This document shows, one piece after another, positions 8,268-15,439 of a stretch of 30,277 nucleotides of DNA. The position numbers and the translations under genes are program-made. Source of the DNA: Hungateiclostridiaceae bacterium UBA1305 (GTDB lineage: Bacteria; Bacillota; Clostridia; Acetivibrionales; DTU013). The notes beneath the pieces were generated by a model. That model was not told the DNA's origin. It saw nothing but the letters and a program-made list of their open reading frames with translations, and searched no databases. The DNA is taken from positions 1 through 30,277 of the forward strand of contig DBTX01000036.1 of NCBI GenBank assembly GCA_002307275.1. Reading direction: 5' to 3'. How positions within the stretch are numbered: position 1 is the stretch's first letter; the number at the start of each line of letters is the position of its first letter.

Positions 8268-8480
8268 CTATAACTCTATGGAATCTCCCGCGCATAATGG
8301 GAGGCACCTGCTCCCTAAAAAACGCTTTATCTCGCAGATAGCGAATATTCCCGTGCAATGCAGGGGGATAACCTTTTGTATGTCCAGATCAAGCATAGAC
8401 TGTATTGTCATCTTGAGGCGCAAAGGGGTTACGCTGTCGAGGTGCATTCCGGCCACCAGTGTACTGATTTTTCTGCCCAC
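8268..8480 (-). pseudogene. Metallo-beta-lactamase-fold hydrolase, C-terminal remnant
   Basis: The minus-strand frame contains VAGMHLDSV, IQKVIPLHCTGIFAICEI and a terminal CAGDSIEL. This matches the C-terminal third of MBL-fold hydrolases related to the dihydropterin phosphate synthase group, whose PxHCTG motif supplies a metal-binding His. The N-terminal HxHxDH region is absent. The frame begins in the promoter at 8488-8516, whose -10 overlaps the only ATG, and there is no ribosome site. It is thus a promoter-adjacent deletion remnant, the first of three in the same orientation. Confidence 0.72.
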
Positions 8481-8487
8481 AACAACC

Positions 8488-8516
8488 ATTTTAGTACGAT
8501 TATGAGCATACGTCAA
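8488..8516 (-). promoter_or_regulatory. Shared-type promoter P2
   Basis: Minus strand: TTGACG (8511-8516), a 17-base spacer beginning TATGCTCATAA, and TAAAAT (8488-8493). It has the same core as P1, P3 and P4. It now drives only the remnant array. Confidence 0.6.
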
Positions 8517-8533
8517 TATTGTTCGATTTTTTA

Positions 8534-8562
8534 TTGACAACGTGTAAATATGGCAATACAAT
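8534..8562 (+). promoter_or_regulatory. nrdDG promoter
   Basis: TTGACA (8534-8539) and TACAAT (8557-8562) are separated by exactly 17 bases, about 100 bases before nrdD. The -10 overlaps the first NrdR box. It is divergent from P2, with -35 elements only 17 bases apart, so the two promoters may influence each other. Confidence 0.75.
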
Positions 8563-8605
8563 ATATATTGTATTTAAGCTAAATAAAAAACCATATATAT
8601 TGTGT
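8557..8605 (+). promoter_or_regulatory. Two NrdR boxes
   Basis: TACAATATATATTGTA (8557-8572) and ACCATATATATTGTGT (8590-8605) match the NrdR consensus acaCwATATATwGtgt. They are offset by 33 bases, about three helical turns, as is typical for NrdR tandem sites. The first covers the -10. Repression of nrdDG by ATP/dATP-loaded NrdR is expected from the known family; the nrdR gene itself is outside this window. Confidence 0.8.
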
Positions 8606-8665
8606 TTTCGATCCAAATATGCATTTATAATAAAACTCGTCATAAGATAAGGTGGGCTTTGTATT

Positions 8666-10753
8666 ATGCTAAAACAAATTATTAAAAGAGACCGTTCCTG
8701 CGTGTTCTTTAAAAAAGAAAAAATCGTATTGGCGATTTTCAAGGCCGCCACTGCCGTGGGAGGAAATGATTTTTCAACATCAGAAATGTTAGCGGATGAA
8801 GTAATAAGAATTGCGGAGCGGCAATATCCGGATGGTATCGCCGAAGTTGAGGGAATACAAGACATTGTTGAAAAGGTTCTTATCGAATCCGGACATGCGA
8901 AAACAGCCAAGGCATATATCCTTTACCGGGAAAAAAGGCGCTCGGCACGAGAGTCGAATGCGTTGATTGGCGCGACAATAAACATGTTCACTGAGTATCT
9001 GAATGATCGGGACTGGCAGATCAACGAAAATGCAAACACTCAGAAGTCAATAAACGGGCTTAATAACTATATACGTGAGGCATTTACAAAAAACTATTGG
9101 CTCCATGAGATTTATCCGGATGAGATCAGGAACGCTCATCTGTCGGGAGAAATCCATATTCACGACCTGGGCTTCTTCGGCCCTTACTGCGCAGGTTGGG
9201 ATCTTCGGCAAATCTTGATGAATGGTTTTGGCGGTGTTCCAGGTAAGGTGGAATCCAAGCCGCCAAAACATCTTCGCTCCTTTTTAGGACAAATCGTTAA
9301 CTCCACCTTTACAACGCAGGGCGAAAGTGCCGGAGCACAGGCATGGTCGTCTTTTGATACCTATTGCGCCCCATTTATACGATATGACAATTTGGATTAT
9401 AGGACTGTCAAGCAAGCTCTTCAGGAATTTATATTCAATTTAAATGTCCCTACAAGAGTAGGCTTCCAATGCCCATTTTCCAATCTGACTTTTGACATCA
9501 TTACACCACGTACGATAAAGGACGAACATGTTATTTCAGGCGGTCAGATCATGAATGAAACCTACGGAGATTTCCAGGAAGAAATGAACATGTTCAATAT
9601 GGCATTTTGTGACGTAATGATGGAAGGAGATCTAAAAGGCAGAGTTTTTACATTTCCTATCCCAACCATAAATGTAACAAAAGACTTTGACTGGGATGGC
9701 CCTGTCATTGAAAAATTTATGGAAATTACCTGTAAATACGGCATCCCTTACTTTTCAAATTACATAAACTCCGATTTGTCACCCGAAGATGCTCTTTCCA
9801 TGTGCTGCCGTTTGAGGCTCGACACCAAGCAACTGCGAAAAAGAGGCGGCGGCCTGTTTGGTTCAAATCCATTGACCGGTTCCATTGGTGTTGTGACTAT
9901 CGATCTGCCAAGGCTTGCTTACCTTTCAAAAAGCGAATCTGAATTTTTTATAAGGTTATGGCAGCAAATGAACATTGCAAAAAACAGCCTTGAGATCAAA
10001 AGAAAGGTAATTGAAGAGCAAACAGACAAGGGATTATACCCATACTCCGCAAACTACCTGAAAGATGTGAAATTAAGAACCGGTTTTTACTGGTATAACC
10101 ATTTTAATACGATTGGATTAATCGGCATGAATGAAGCATGTCAAAATCTGTTAGGCTTCAATAATGATCTCACCACACACGAAGGACAGCAATTCGCAAT
10201 AAGGACACTGAACTATATGCGTGATGTTATTAAAGAGATTCAAGATGAAACAGGTCACTATTACAACCTTGAAGCCACCCCGGCAGAGGGGACAAGCTAC
10301 CGGCTTGCGAAGCAGGATAAAGAGCGTTACGCCGATATCATAACTGCGGGAGAAAAGGTGCCCTATTATACCAATTCTACGCAGCTCCCGGTGGGTTTTA
10401 CGGACGATATTTTTGAAACGCTGGAGCTTCAGGATGAACTGCAATCCCTTTATACCGGCGGAACGGTTCTGCACCTCTATTTGGGTGAACAAATTAAAGA
10501 CTTGAATACTGCGAAAAGTTTAATAAAAAAAGTGTTTACCAAATACAAACTTCCCTATATTTCATTAACGCCAACCTTTTCCATTTGCAACGATCACGGA
10601 TATATTTCAGGTGAACACTATACCTGTCCCGAATGCGGTGCAGCTACTGAAGTCTGGAGTCGTGTTGTCGGTTACCTCAGGCCGGTTCGGAATTTTAACA
10701 CGGGAAAACGTGAGGAATATGAACAGCGCAAAAAATATGTAATCAAGGAGTGA
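8666..10753 (+). CDS. nrdD: Anaerobic ribonucleoside-triphosphate reductase
   Basis: This 695-residue class III ribonucleotide reductase makes deoxyribonucleotides under anaerobic conditions using a glycyl radical. An ATP-cone allosteric domain occupies about residues 3-93. The catalytic barrel carries recognisable blocks such as EIHIHDLGFF, MCCRLRLDTKQLRKRGGG and NPLTGSIGVVTIDLPR. Near the C-terminus a zinc site (CNDHG and CPECG) precedes the glycyl radical loop RVVGYL, with the radical Gly at about residue 669. The ribosome site AAGGTGG precedes the ATG, and the length is normal. It forms an operon with nrdG, 7 bases downstream, under a promoter with two NrdR boxes. The assignment is very secure. 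Confidence 0.97.
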   Translation: MLKQIIKRDRSCVFFKKEKIVLAIFKAATAVGGNDFSTSEMLADEVIRIAERQYPDGIAEVEGIQDIVEKVLIESGHAKTAKAYILYREKRRSARESNALIGATINMFTEYLNDRDWQINENANTQKSINGLNNYIREAFTKNYWLHEIYPDEIRNAHLSGEIHIHDLGFFGPYCAGWDLRQILMNGFGGVPGKVESKPPKHLRSFLGQIVNSTFTTQGESAGAQAWSSFDTYCAPFIRYDNLDYRTVKQALQEFIFNLNVPTRVGFQCPFSNLTFDIITPRTIKDEHVISGGQIMNETYGDFQEEMNMFNMAFCDVMMEGDLKGRVFTFPIPTINVTKDFDWDGPVIEKFMEITCKYGIPYFSNYINSDLSPEDALSMCCRLRLDTKQLRKRGGGLFGSNPLTGSIGVVTIDLPRLAYLSKSESEFFIRLWQQMNIAKNSLEIKRKVIEEQTDKGLYPYSANYLKDVKLRTGFYWYNHFNTIGLIGMNEACQNLLGFNNDLTTHEGQQFAIRTLNYMRDVIKEIQDETGHYYNLEATPAEGTSYRLAKQDKERYADIITAGEKVPYYTNSTQLPVGFTDDIFETLELQDELQSLYTGGTVLHLYLGEQIKDLNTAKSLIKKVFTKYKLPYISLTPTFSICNDHGYISGEHYTCPECGAATEVWSRVVGYLRPVRNFNTGKREEYEQRKKYVIKE

Positions 10754-10760
10754 GATCAGT

Positions 10761-11447
10761 ATGACCCTTTCAGGGATTGTGAAAAGCTCTCTCGTTGATT
10801 TTCCGGGGATTGTCGCATGTGTGTTGTTCGTGCCGGGATGCAATTACAATTGTTTTTTTTGTCACAATCGTTCACTCATTGACGGGACTCATGACTTGAT
10901 CAGTCCGCAGTATGTCAAGGATTTTCTCATGAAACGCGCAGGCTTGCTGGACGGTGTTGTAATTACCGGAGGCGAACCGACCCTGCAGCCCGACTTGATT
11001 TCTTATATGGAAATGATAAAAAAGCTTGGCTTTAAACTAAAATTGGATACGAACGGTTCTTCGCCTCAGGTCATCGCACAGCTATTGCAGTCCGGTTTGT
11101 GCGACTATTACGCTGTTGATTATAAAGCTCCGGCAGTAAAATATCAGGAAATTTGCGGCACCTCAGCGAATACAGAAACGGTGTTGAAGACTATAGGTCT
11201 GCTGCTCGATTACCATGCAGACTTTGAAATAAGAACCACCGTAATTCCACAGCTGAGCGAAGAAGATCTTGTCTGTATGGCAAAAGAACTGCCGGTTGTT
11301 CCCCGCTACGTTTTAAACCGTTATCGTAAGCCGGATAAGTATTTGCCCTGCGATCAGTTAAGAGTTGAACAAACGCCATACCTGCAAAGTCAAATGAATG
11401 CTTTTGTCAATTTGATCCGTACCTGGCAGCCAAATATAACGACGTAA
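10761..11447 (+). CDS. nrdG: Anaerobic ribonucleotide reductase activating protein (radical SAM)
   Basis: This 228-residue radical SAM activase installs the glycyl radical on NrdD. The cluster motif is CNYNCFFC (CxxxCxxC, about residues 27-34), followed by the GGEPTLQ SAM-binding stretch. It belongs to the longer NrdG form common in Clostridia and archaea (anaerobic RNR activase, about 230 residues) rather than the short enterobacterial form. AAGGAG precedes the ATG. The gene starts immediately after nrdD and is certainly co-transcribed. Since the sequence is close to pyruvate-formate-lyase activases, position next to nrdD decides the name. Confidence 0.93.
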   Translation: MTLSGIVKSSLVDFPGIVACVLFVPGCNYNCFFCHNRSLIDGTHDLISPQYVKDFLMKRAGLLDGVVITGGEPTLQPDLISYMEMIKKLGFKLKLDTNGSSPQVIAQLLQSGLCDYYAVDYKAPAVKYQEICGTSANTETVLKTIGLLLDYHADFEIRTTVIPQLSEEDLVCMAKELPVVPRYVLNRYRKPDKYLPCDQLRVEQTPYLQSQMNAFVNLIRTWQPNITT

Positions 11448-11459
11448 AATGAAAAAATT

Positions 11460-11936
11460 TTATTCTTTCATTCTTCCATGACGCCAGCAGTTTCTCCGGC
11501 AAATCTTTCCACTACAGTTCTGCCCACAGATCACCTTCGTTGAACTACAGGCAGGACAGGTATACTCTCCGTTTTTGATAGACTCCAGGTTCTCGTAGCT
11601 TTCCATCCATTCCTTTCCGCAATCAAGACATCTTACCGGGCAGATATTCTGGGTGAAGTTACCGCCCTCTATGTGAATAATCTTTCCATTTACCAAGCTA
11701 TCGGTAATCTTTTCTCTCGCGGATAACAGGATGCGCTGAAAGGTCGGACGGGACACCTCCATTTTTTCGGCGCACTCACTTTGCTCAAGTCCCTCCAGGT
11801 CTTTCAGGCGTACGGCTTCCAGCTCTTCAAGCTTCAATATGTTTTCTGGCACCTCGGCAACATATTTATCCGATGGGATGAAGTAAGGAATAGCAGGCAT
11901 ATTCTCTATCTTTCTCCATTTAGTTGGCCTTGCCAA
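11460..11936 (-). CDS. DUF134 family helix-turn-helix protein
   Basis: The 158-residue DUF134 protein starts at a TTG codon preceded by GGAG. That start gives the family's N-terminal MARPTKWRKI, and no better ATG exists. The middle contains a sigma-region-4-like helix-turn-helix (LKDLEGLEQSECAEKMEVSR). The C-terminus is cysteine-rich: CPVRCLDCG, CPACS, then CGQNCSGKICRRNC, suggesting a zinc ribbon and possible Fe-S or metal sensing. DUF134 genes commonly sit beside NifX-like and Mrp/MinD ATPase genes, as here. It has its own promoter (P3) of the same type as that of the NifX operon. Role as the regulator of this local regulon is inference. Confidence 0.88.
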   Translation of the reverse strand: MARPTKWRKIENMPAIPYFIPSDKYVAEVPENILKLEELEAVRLKDLEGLEQSECAEKMEVSRPTFQRILLSAREKITDSLVNGKIIHIEGGNFTQNICPVRCLDCGKEWMESYENLESIKNGEYTCPACSSTKVICGQNCSGKICRRNCWRHGRMKE

Positions 11937-12009
11937 TTATATCAACTCCATTTCATTAATGTTATTACCTGTATACAATCTCCTTTTAGTGCTTTAGTAA
12001 CTACAATTT

Positions 12010-12038
12010 AGTGTATAAGTATTGCTGACATATGTCAA
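12010..12038 (-). promoter_or_regulatory. Shared-type promoter P3 for the DUF134 gene
   Basis: Minus strand: TTGACA (12033-12038), a 17-base spacer beginning TATGTCAGC, and TACACT (12010-12015). The -35 is embedded in a perfect 12-base palindrome, TGACATATGTCA. It lies about 75 bases before the DUF134 start, so autoregulation is plausible. Confidence 0.65.
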
Positions 12039-12054
12039 CAATCGTCACTATGAA

Positions 12055-12165
12055 CTATACATCCAGTTGATTCTTCAGCGTCCCTGAAACAACTTTATCA
12101 ATAAACAAGGTGCCGTCAAGATGGTCAATTTCATGGCAATAAATTATCTCCTTCAAAGTGAAAAG
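12055..12165 (-). pseudogene. Peptide deformylase, C-terminal remnant
   Basis: The minus strand reads EIIYCHEIDHLDGTLFIDKV and then SGTLKNQLDV before a stop. HEIDH is the third metal-binding motif of peptide deformylase, and the following stretch matches its C-terminus. The first two motifs (GxGLAAPQ and EGCLS) are missing. The fragment begins at the hairpin at 12160-12187 and has no start codon. It is a gene remnant lying between the NifX operon and the DUF134 promoter. Confidence 0.75.
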
Positions 12166-12187
12166 CAGGTCATGCAACCTGCTTTTC
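12160..12187 (-). terminator. Hairpin after the NifX/ATPase operon
   Basis: GAAAAGCAGGT and ACCTGCTTTTC form an 11-base-pair perfect stem with a 6-base loop. In minus orientation it follows the NifX-like stop by 16 bases and ends in TTTTC. The T-run is short, but position and symmetry favour a terminator for the leftward operon. Confidence 0.55.
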
Positions 12188-12202
12188 GGTGGTATCAGCT
12201 AC

Positions 12203-12595
12203 TCATTCTAAGTCTTCATGCGGATGATCGCATACAGTCTTCTCCACACCGTATCCTCTTCCCTCTCCCGGCTTGCAAAGACTTTCTCCACCTTCAAGAA
12301 TTCCATTTTCCAGTCTGGATATAGCCTCGTTTATTTTACCGCTCACTCCCGTTATAGCTTCAATTCCAAATTCCTCGAATAAGCCTGATGCTCTTGCTCC
12401 CATTCCTCCGCATACAATAAGCTTTACACCTTTTTCATGCAAAAATTGCGGGATAATCCCAGGAGCGTGTCCGGGATTATTGATTTCTTTTCTGTCAACA
12501 GCCTTGCCGCCTTCAATATCCAGCATTGTAAAAGTAGGGCATCTTCCAAAGTGTTCGGAAACAACCTCTCCATCCGTTGAAATTGCTACTCGCAT
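12203..12595 (-). CDS. NifX/NifB-like dinitrogenase Fe-Mo cofactor family protein
   Basis: The 130-residue protein of the NifX/NafY superfamily shows the opening MRVAISTDGE, the HFGRCP motif (about 15-20, His and Cys as likely cluster ligands) and the central GGMGARA stretch. A short C-terminal tail contains two cysteines and a DHPHED stretch that may bind metal. Homologues bind Fe-S or Mo-Fe clusters, as in the ORP/MTH1175 group; no nitrogenase genes are present, so a nitrogen-fixation role is unlikely. The GAGGAGG ribosome site is strong. It is the last gene of the four-gene operon, 12 bases after the second ATPase. Confidence 0.88.
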   Translation of the reverse strand: MRVAISTDGEVVSEHFGRCPTFTMLDIEGGKAVDRKEINNPGHAPGIIPQFLHEKGVKLIVCGGMGARASGLFEEFGIEAITGVSGKINEAISRLENGILEGGESLCKPGEGRGYGVEKTVCDHPHEDLE

Positions 12596-12607
12596 AATAA
12601 ATCCTCC

Positions 12608-13474
12608 TCATTCATTGATCTTACCAATTTCACTAACAAGCCTATCCCAAATACCTGTAATTTCATCTGTAACCTTCTGAATGCCGGCTTCAACAGGCGT
12701 CTTGAATTGTTGAAGCGCTTTTACGATCAAAGGTTCAAAAGGAATTTTCCCTATCACAGAGAAGCCGTTCTTCAAGCAATAGTCTTCAATTTGTGCTGTC
12801 ATTTCCAAATTTAGATCATATTTGTTAACACATACAAAAGCAGGTATCTGGAAATGCTGTGCTACGCTTAAGACCATTTTCAGGTCACTGAGTCCGGACA
12901 TGGTAGGCTCTGAAACAGCTACGACAGCATCCGCGCCTGTGATAGAGGCAATAACAACACAACCTGTCCCGGGTGAGCCATCGATAAGCGTCCATTTCTC
13001 GTTTTCCTTAAAATTGTAAATGTTTTTCCGGACTTCGGTCACAAGTCTTCCGGAGCCTTCGGCACCAATATCCAGCAGTGCGTGGGAAAAGGTTCCTCTT
13101 TGCGTCCTGGACACATAAGTCTGTCCTGTTTTTACTTCCTCAAGGCAGATAGCCTTAACCGGACAGACCAGCATACATGCGCCGCACCCTTCACATTTCA
13201 TGGGTAGTACTTCCAATTCTTCACTGATGGCATCAAACCTGCATGTATTTTTGCACAGACCGCATTTTATACAAACATCTGATTCAATAACCGCTGATTT
13301 GGCACCGAAATAATCTTCTTGTTTTAGAATTGTGCCATTTAACAGTATGTGAAGATTTGGTGCGTCCACATCACAGTCTGCCAGCATTTTATCCTGCACA
13401 ATTATGCTCAGAGATGCTACGAGGGTGCTTTTCCCGGTTCCGCCCTTACCGCTTACAAAAACGATCTGTTTCAT
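12608..13474 (-). CDS. MinD/Mrp-type ATPase with inserted 2x[4Fe-4S] ferredoxin domain (second copy)
   Basis: This 288-residue P-loop ATPase of the MinD/Mrp class starts MKQIVFVSGKGGTGKSTL (deviant Walker A). Two ferredoxin motifs are inserted after the N-terminal segment: CIKCGLCKNTCRFDAI and CEGCGACMLVCPVKAI. A later DGSPGTGC is the switch region. The longer open frame to 13528 is not preferred: the ATG at 13472-13474 overlaps the upstream TGA in an ATGA junction and gives the canonical N-terminus. Such proteins bind and hand over Fe-S clusters. Tandem pairs with NifX-like genes are common in anaerobes and archaea. The exact target protein is unknown. Confidence 0.9.
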   Translation of the reverse strand: MKQIVFVSGKGGTGKSTLVASLSIIVQDKMLADCDVDAPNLHILLNGTILKQEDYFGAKSAVIESDVCIKCGLCKNTCRFDAISEELEVLPMKCEGCGACMLVCPVKAICLEEVKTGQTYVSRTQRGTFSHALLDIGAEGSGRLVTEVRKNIYNFKENEKWTLIDGSPGTGCVVIASITGADAVVAVSEPTMSGLSDLKMVLSVAQHFQIPAFVCVNKYDLNLEMTAQIEDYCLKNGFSVIGKIPFEPLIVKALQQFKTPVEAGIQKVTDEITGIWDRLVSEIGKINE

Positions 13475-14301
13475 TTTACAGCACCCCTTTCCACCTTCTG
13501 ATAGAGCTCTGCAAACTTTTGCTTCCATTGCTCATTATTCTGTACCGGCAGTATTCCATTTGAATAAGCCTGTGCGATTTCCTGCGAAAACGGAATTTCC
13601 ATAAGGACTTCAATATAATTTTCAGCGCAATATTCTTGAATACTTCCGTTGTCTGCGGTTGCTTTATTAACTACCACACCAAAAGGAATCCCCATCTTCT
13701 TTATAAGCTGTACGGCAATTTTTAAGTCATGAAGTCCAAAAGGCGTGGGCTCTGTAACCAGAATGCAGTAATCACAACCATCAACAGACTGTACAACCGT
13801 GCAGGAAGCTCCAGGCGAGCAGTCAAGGACCACTGCGACATCGTTTCGCAAGCGTTTTTTCAATTCTCGTATAATCGGTATACTTATAGGCTCTCCAATA
13901 TTTAACCTTCCCTGAAGAAAAGTATTGCTGTTGCTTATTTCTATAACTCCGATTGTCCGATCCACCTCATGTATCGCTCCCTGCGGGCATGCAATCAGGC
14001 ACGCACCACAGTGATGGCAAATTTCAGGAAAAAGAAGAACCTTTCCTTTTATGACAGCAATTGCATGAAACTGACATGCTTTCCCGCAGTTGCCGCAGCC
14101 ATTACACTTTGAAGCATCCACTTCGGGAACAGGAACATTTACAGAAATACTTTGCGTAATATCCGGCTTCAAAAATATTGCACCATTGGGTTCTTCAACA
14201 TCACAATCTACGTACTGGCACCCATCAATTGACGCTGCAAGGCTTGCAGATACAGTTGTCTTTCCCGTTCCTCCCTTCCCGCTCAAAACAGCGATTTTCA
14301 T
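13471..14301 (-). CDS. MinD/Mrp-type ATPase with inserted 2x[4Fe-4S] ferredoxin domain (first copy)
   Basis: The 276-residue protein is a paralogue of the next gene: Walker A SGKGGTGKTT, two ferredoxin motifs (CNGCGNCGKACQFHAI and CHHCGACLIACPQGAI) and the DCSPGASC switch. The ribosome site GGGAGG precedes the ATG. Both ends overlap neighbours by 4 bases (ATGA), so translation of the operon is tightly coupled and a 1:1 complex of the two ATPases is likely. The family is involved in Fe-S cluster carriage. In Desulfovibrio the related ORP module includes such a pair with a NifX-like protein; that comparison is from general knowledge. Confidence 0.9.
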   Translation of the reverse strand: MKIAVLSGKGGTGKTTVSASLAASIDGCQYVDCDVEEPNGAIFLKPDITQSISVNVPVPEVDASKCNGCGNCGKACQFHAIAVIKGKVLLFPEICHHCGACLIACPQGAIHEVDRTIGVIEISNSNTFLQGRLNIGEPISIPIIRELKKRLRNDVAVVLDCSPGASCTVVQSVDGCDYCILVTEPTPFGLHDLKIAVQLIKKMGIPFGVVVNKATADNGSIQEYCAENYIEVLMEIPFSQEIAQAYSNGILPVQNNEQWKQKFAELYQKVERGAVK

Positions 14302-14672
14302 TTCTGGCCTCCCTGCATTCCAAAGTGTTGGGGAACCGTAGCATCAATTTTTTCAAGCGAGCCCTTTTTATACTTCTCCAAATTCTCTTGTATAGATACC
14401 GGCAAGCCTTTGTATACTTCGATTTCAGCAGCCTTTAATACATTCATGGCATTGGGACCGACATTACCTGTAACAACAACCTGTACTCCCTTATCCACCA
14501 TGAACTGCCCTGAAGTAATCCCTGCTCCTCCACCGGTAGCCGCACCCTCATTTTCAATAATCTCGAATTTCATCGTTTCAGTATCCGCAACAGCAAAATA
14601 CGCAGCCCTTCCAAACCTTGGGTCCAGTAGACTGTCTGAAGAATTTCCATTTGAAGAAAAACATACTTTCAT
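14298..14672 (-). CDS. NifX/NifB-like dinitrogenase Fe-Mo cofactor family protein (operon head)
   Basis: The 124-residue protein has the NifX fold: MKVCFSSNG at the start, DPRFGRA (about 17-23), then GGGAGITSGQ and VVVTGNVGPNA. It lacks the HFGRCP Cys of the other copy, having RFGRAAYF, so the two NifX-like proteins may differ in cluster binding. I use the ATG at 14670-14672, which is preceded by AAAAGGAGAT; an upstream frame reaching 14702 has no such site. It is the first gene of the operon, directly behind promoter P4. Confidence 0.88.
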   Translation of the reverse strand: MKVCFSSNGNSSDSLLDPRFGRAAYFAVADTETMKFEIIENEGAATGGGAGITSGQFMVDKGVQVVVTGNVGPNAMNVLKAAEIEVYKGLPVSIQENLEKYKKGSLEKIDATVPQHFGMQGGQK

Positions 14673-14713
14673 AAAATTACATCTCCTTTTCATAATGCAC
14701 AATGTTAATTACT

Positions 14714-14759
14714 AGCTTATGCCCATAATTATAATAACTCTGTTATGAGCATACGTCAA
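14714..14759 (-). promoter_or_regulatory. Shared-type promoter P4 with second site
   Basis: Minus strand: TTGACG (14754-14759), a 17-base spacer beginning TATGCTCATAA, and TATTAT (14731-14736). Past the -10 lies ATTATGGGCATAAGCT (14714-14729), an inverted copy of the site beside P1. It is placed about 60 bases before the first NifX gene and is the presumed operon promoter. Confidence 0.7.
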
Positions 14760-14854
14760 TAACTATTTGCAGAAAATTCAGAACACTTAAAATGTCCGGC
14801 AACGTAGAGAATAAGTAATGTATGAACATAATCACAATCTGGAGGTATTCGCTT

Positions 14855-14970
14855 GTGAATGAGCATATTGTCCCGTTAAGTATTTTACCTTTAGGAAAGA
14901 AAGGGAAAGTAAAGATACTGACATCTGATGGAACAAATCGCAGAAGAATGCTTGATTTGGGCCTTCTGTT
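14855..14970 (+). pseudogene. feoA: FeoA-domain protein, 5' fragment
   Basis: A GTG start with GGAGG nine bases upstream opens VNEHIVPLSILPLGKKGKVK and continues ILTSDGTNRRRMLDLGLL, the N-terminal two thirds of a FeoA (SH3-like) domain with its RRRMLDLGL signature. Just after this the match stops, and the sequence becomes the reverse complement of another gene fragment. The gene is cut at about 14970, and no feoB follows. FeoA normally supports ferrous iron uptake through FeoB. Confidence 0.7.
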
Positions 14971-15134
14971 GCAATATTCAAATCCGGATACTTCTCATCA
15001 AGCTCGCTGTAATATTCTTTTGTAGTTTTTTGAGAGGATACAAAGCTGGTATCCTCATTTTTTGTGCTTTTTGCTGAACTGTTCATTTTGACATAATAGC
15101 TTGAATCATAATGATTGCTTATACGCAACGACAT
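14971..15134 (-). pseudogene. Unrecognised gene, 5' fragment
   Basis: From an ATG with GAGGTGAT upstream, about 55 codons read MSLRISNHYDSSYYVKMNSS and later TTKEYYSELDEKYPDLNIAT. The YYSELxxKYPDLNI segment resembles small hypothetical proteins of Clostridia (I suspect DUF6033-like, unverified). The frame stays open to 14832, but from 14970 onwards it is only the antisense of the FeoA fragment. So it is a truncated gene joined to another at the same breakpoint. Confidence 0.45.
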
Positions 15135-15361
15135 ATGGATCACCTCATGCTTTATAAACAATAAATTACTTTAGATGCTAACATATCGGAATAAAAGTAT
15201 ACAAGATTAATACAAAATTCCAATTTTTGATACATCATCTTGTCCAATAGCCAGGCAGTCTGTCGGGATTGCTACAGTCTACACCACCTTCAATACTCCG
15301 ACCCGGTTCCGACAACAATAAATGCTTGCCCTTTCTATAAATTTGCATTTATTGTTCATTG
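15135..15361. other. Non-coding region
   Basis: About 230 bases between the fragment above and the ABC operon end. I could not find a frame resembling a known protein, a convincing promoter or a hairpin terminator. It may be decayed coding sequence. Confidence 0.35.
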
Positions 15362-15439
15362 TCAGTCAGAGAATTTTTCCAGTACAATCCGGTGTTCGAC
15401 CAGTGCCATCTCCACTCTTTCATCAATATACTCTTTCAT
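15362..15439 (-). CDS. Possible 25-residue ORF at the end of the ABC operon
   Basis: The ATG overlaps the TGA of the upstream ATPase by one base (TGATG), a coupling arrangement. The peptide begins MKEYIDERVEMALVEHRI and is charged and amphipathic. There is no family recognition; it may be the 5' remnant of a longer gene or chance. Confidence 0.2.
   Translation of the reverse strand: MKEYIDERVEMALVEHRIVLEKFSD

Noticed and set aside
12203..14672. Nitrogen fixation genes
   Set aside because: NifX-like proteins and MinD-type ATPases occur here without nifH, nifD, nifK, nifE, nifN or nifB. The set fits the ORP/Mrp cluster-carrier type instead.
14832..15161. A 109-residue protein on the minus strand
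   Set aside because: Only the first 55 codons or so look like a gene. The rest is the antisense of the FeoA fragment, so this is a fusion artefact of a breakpoint.
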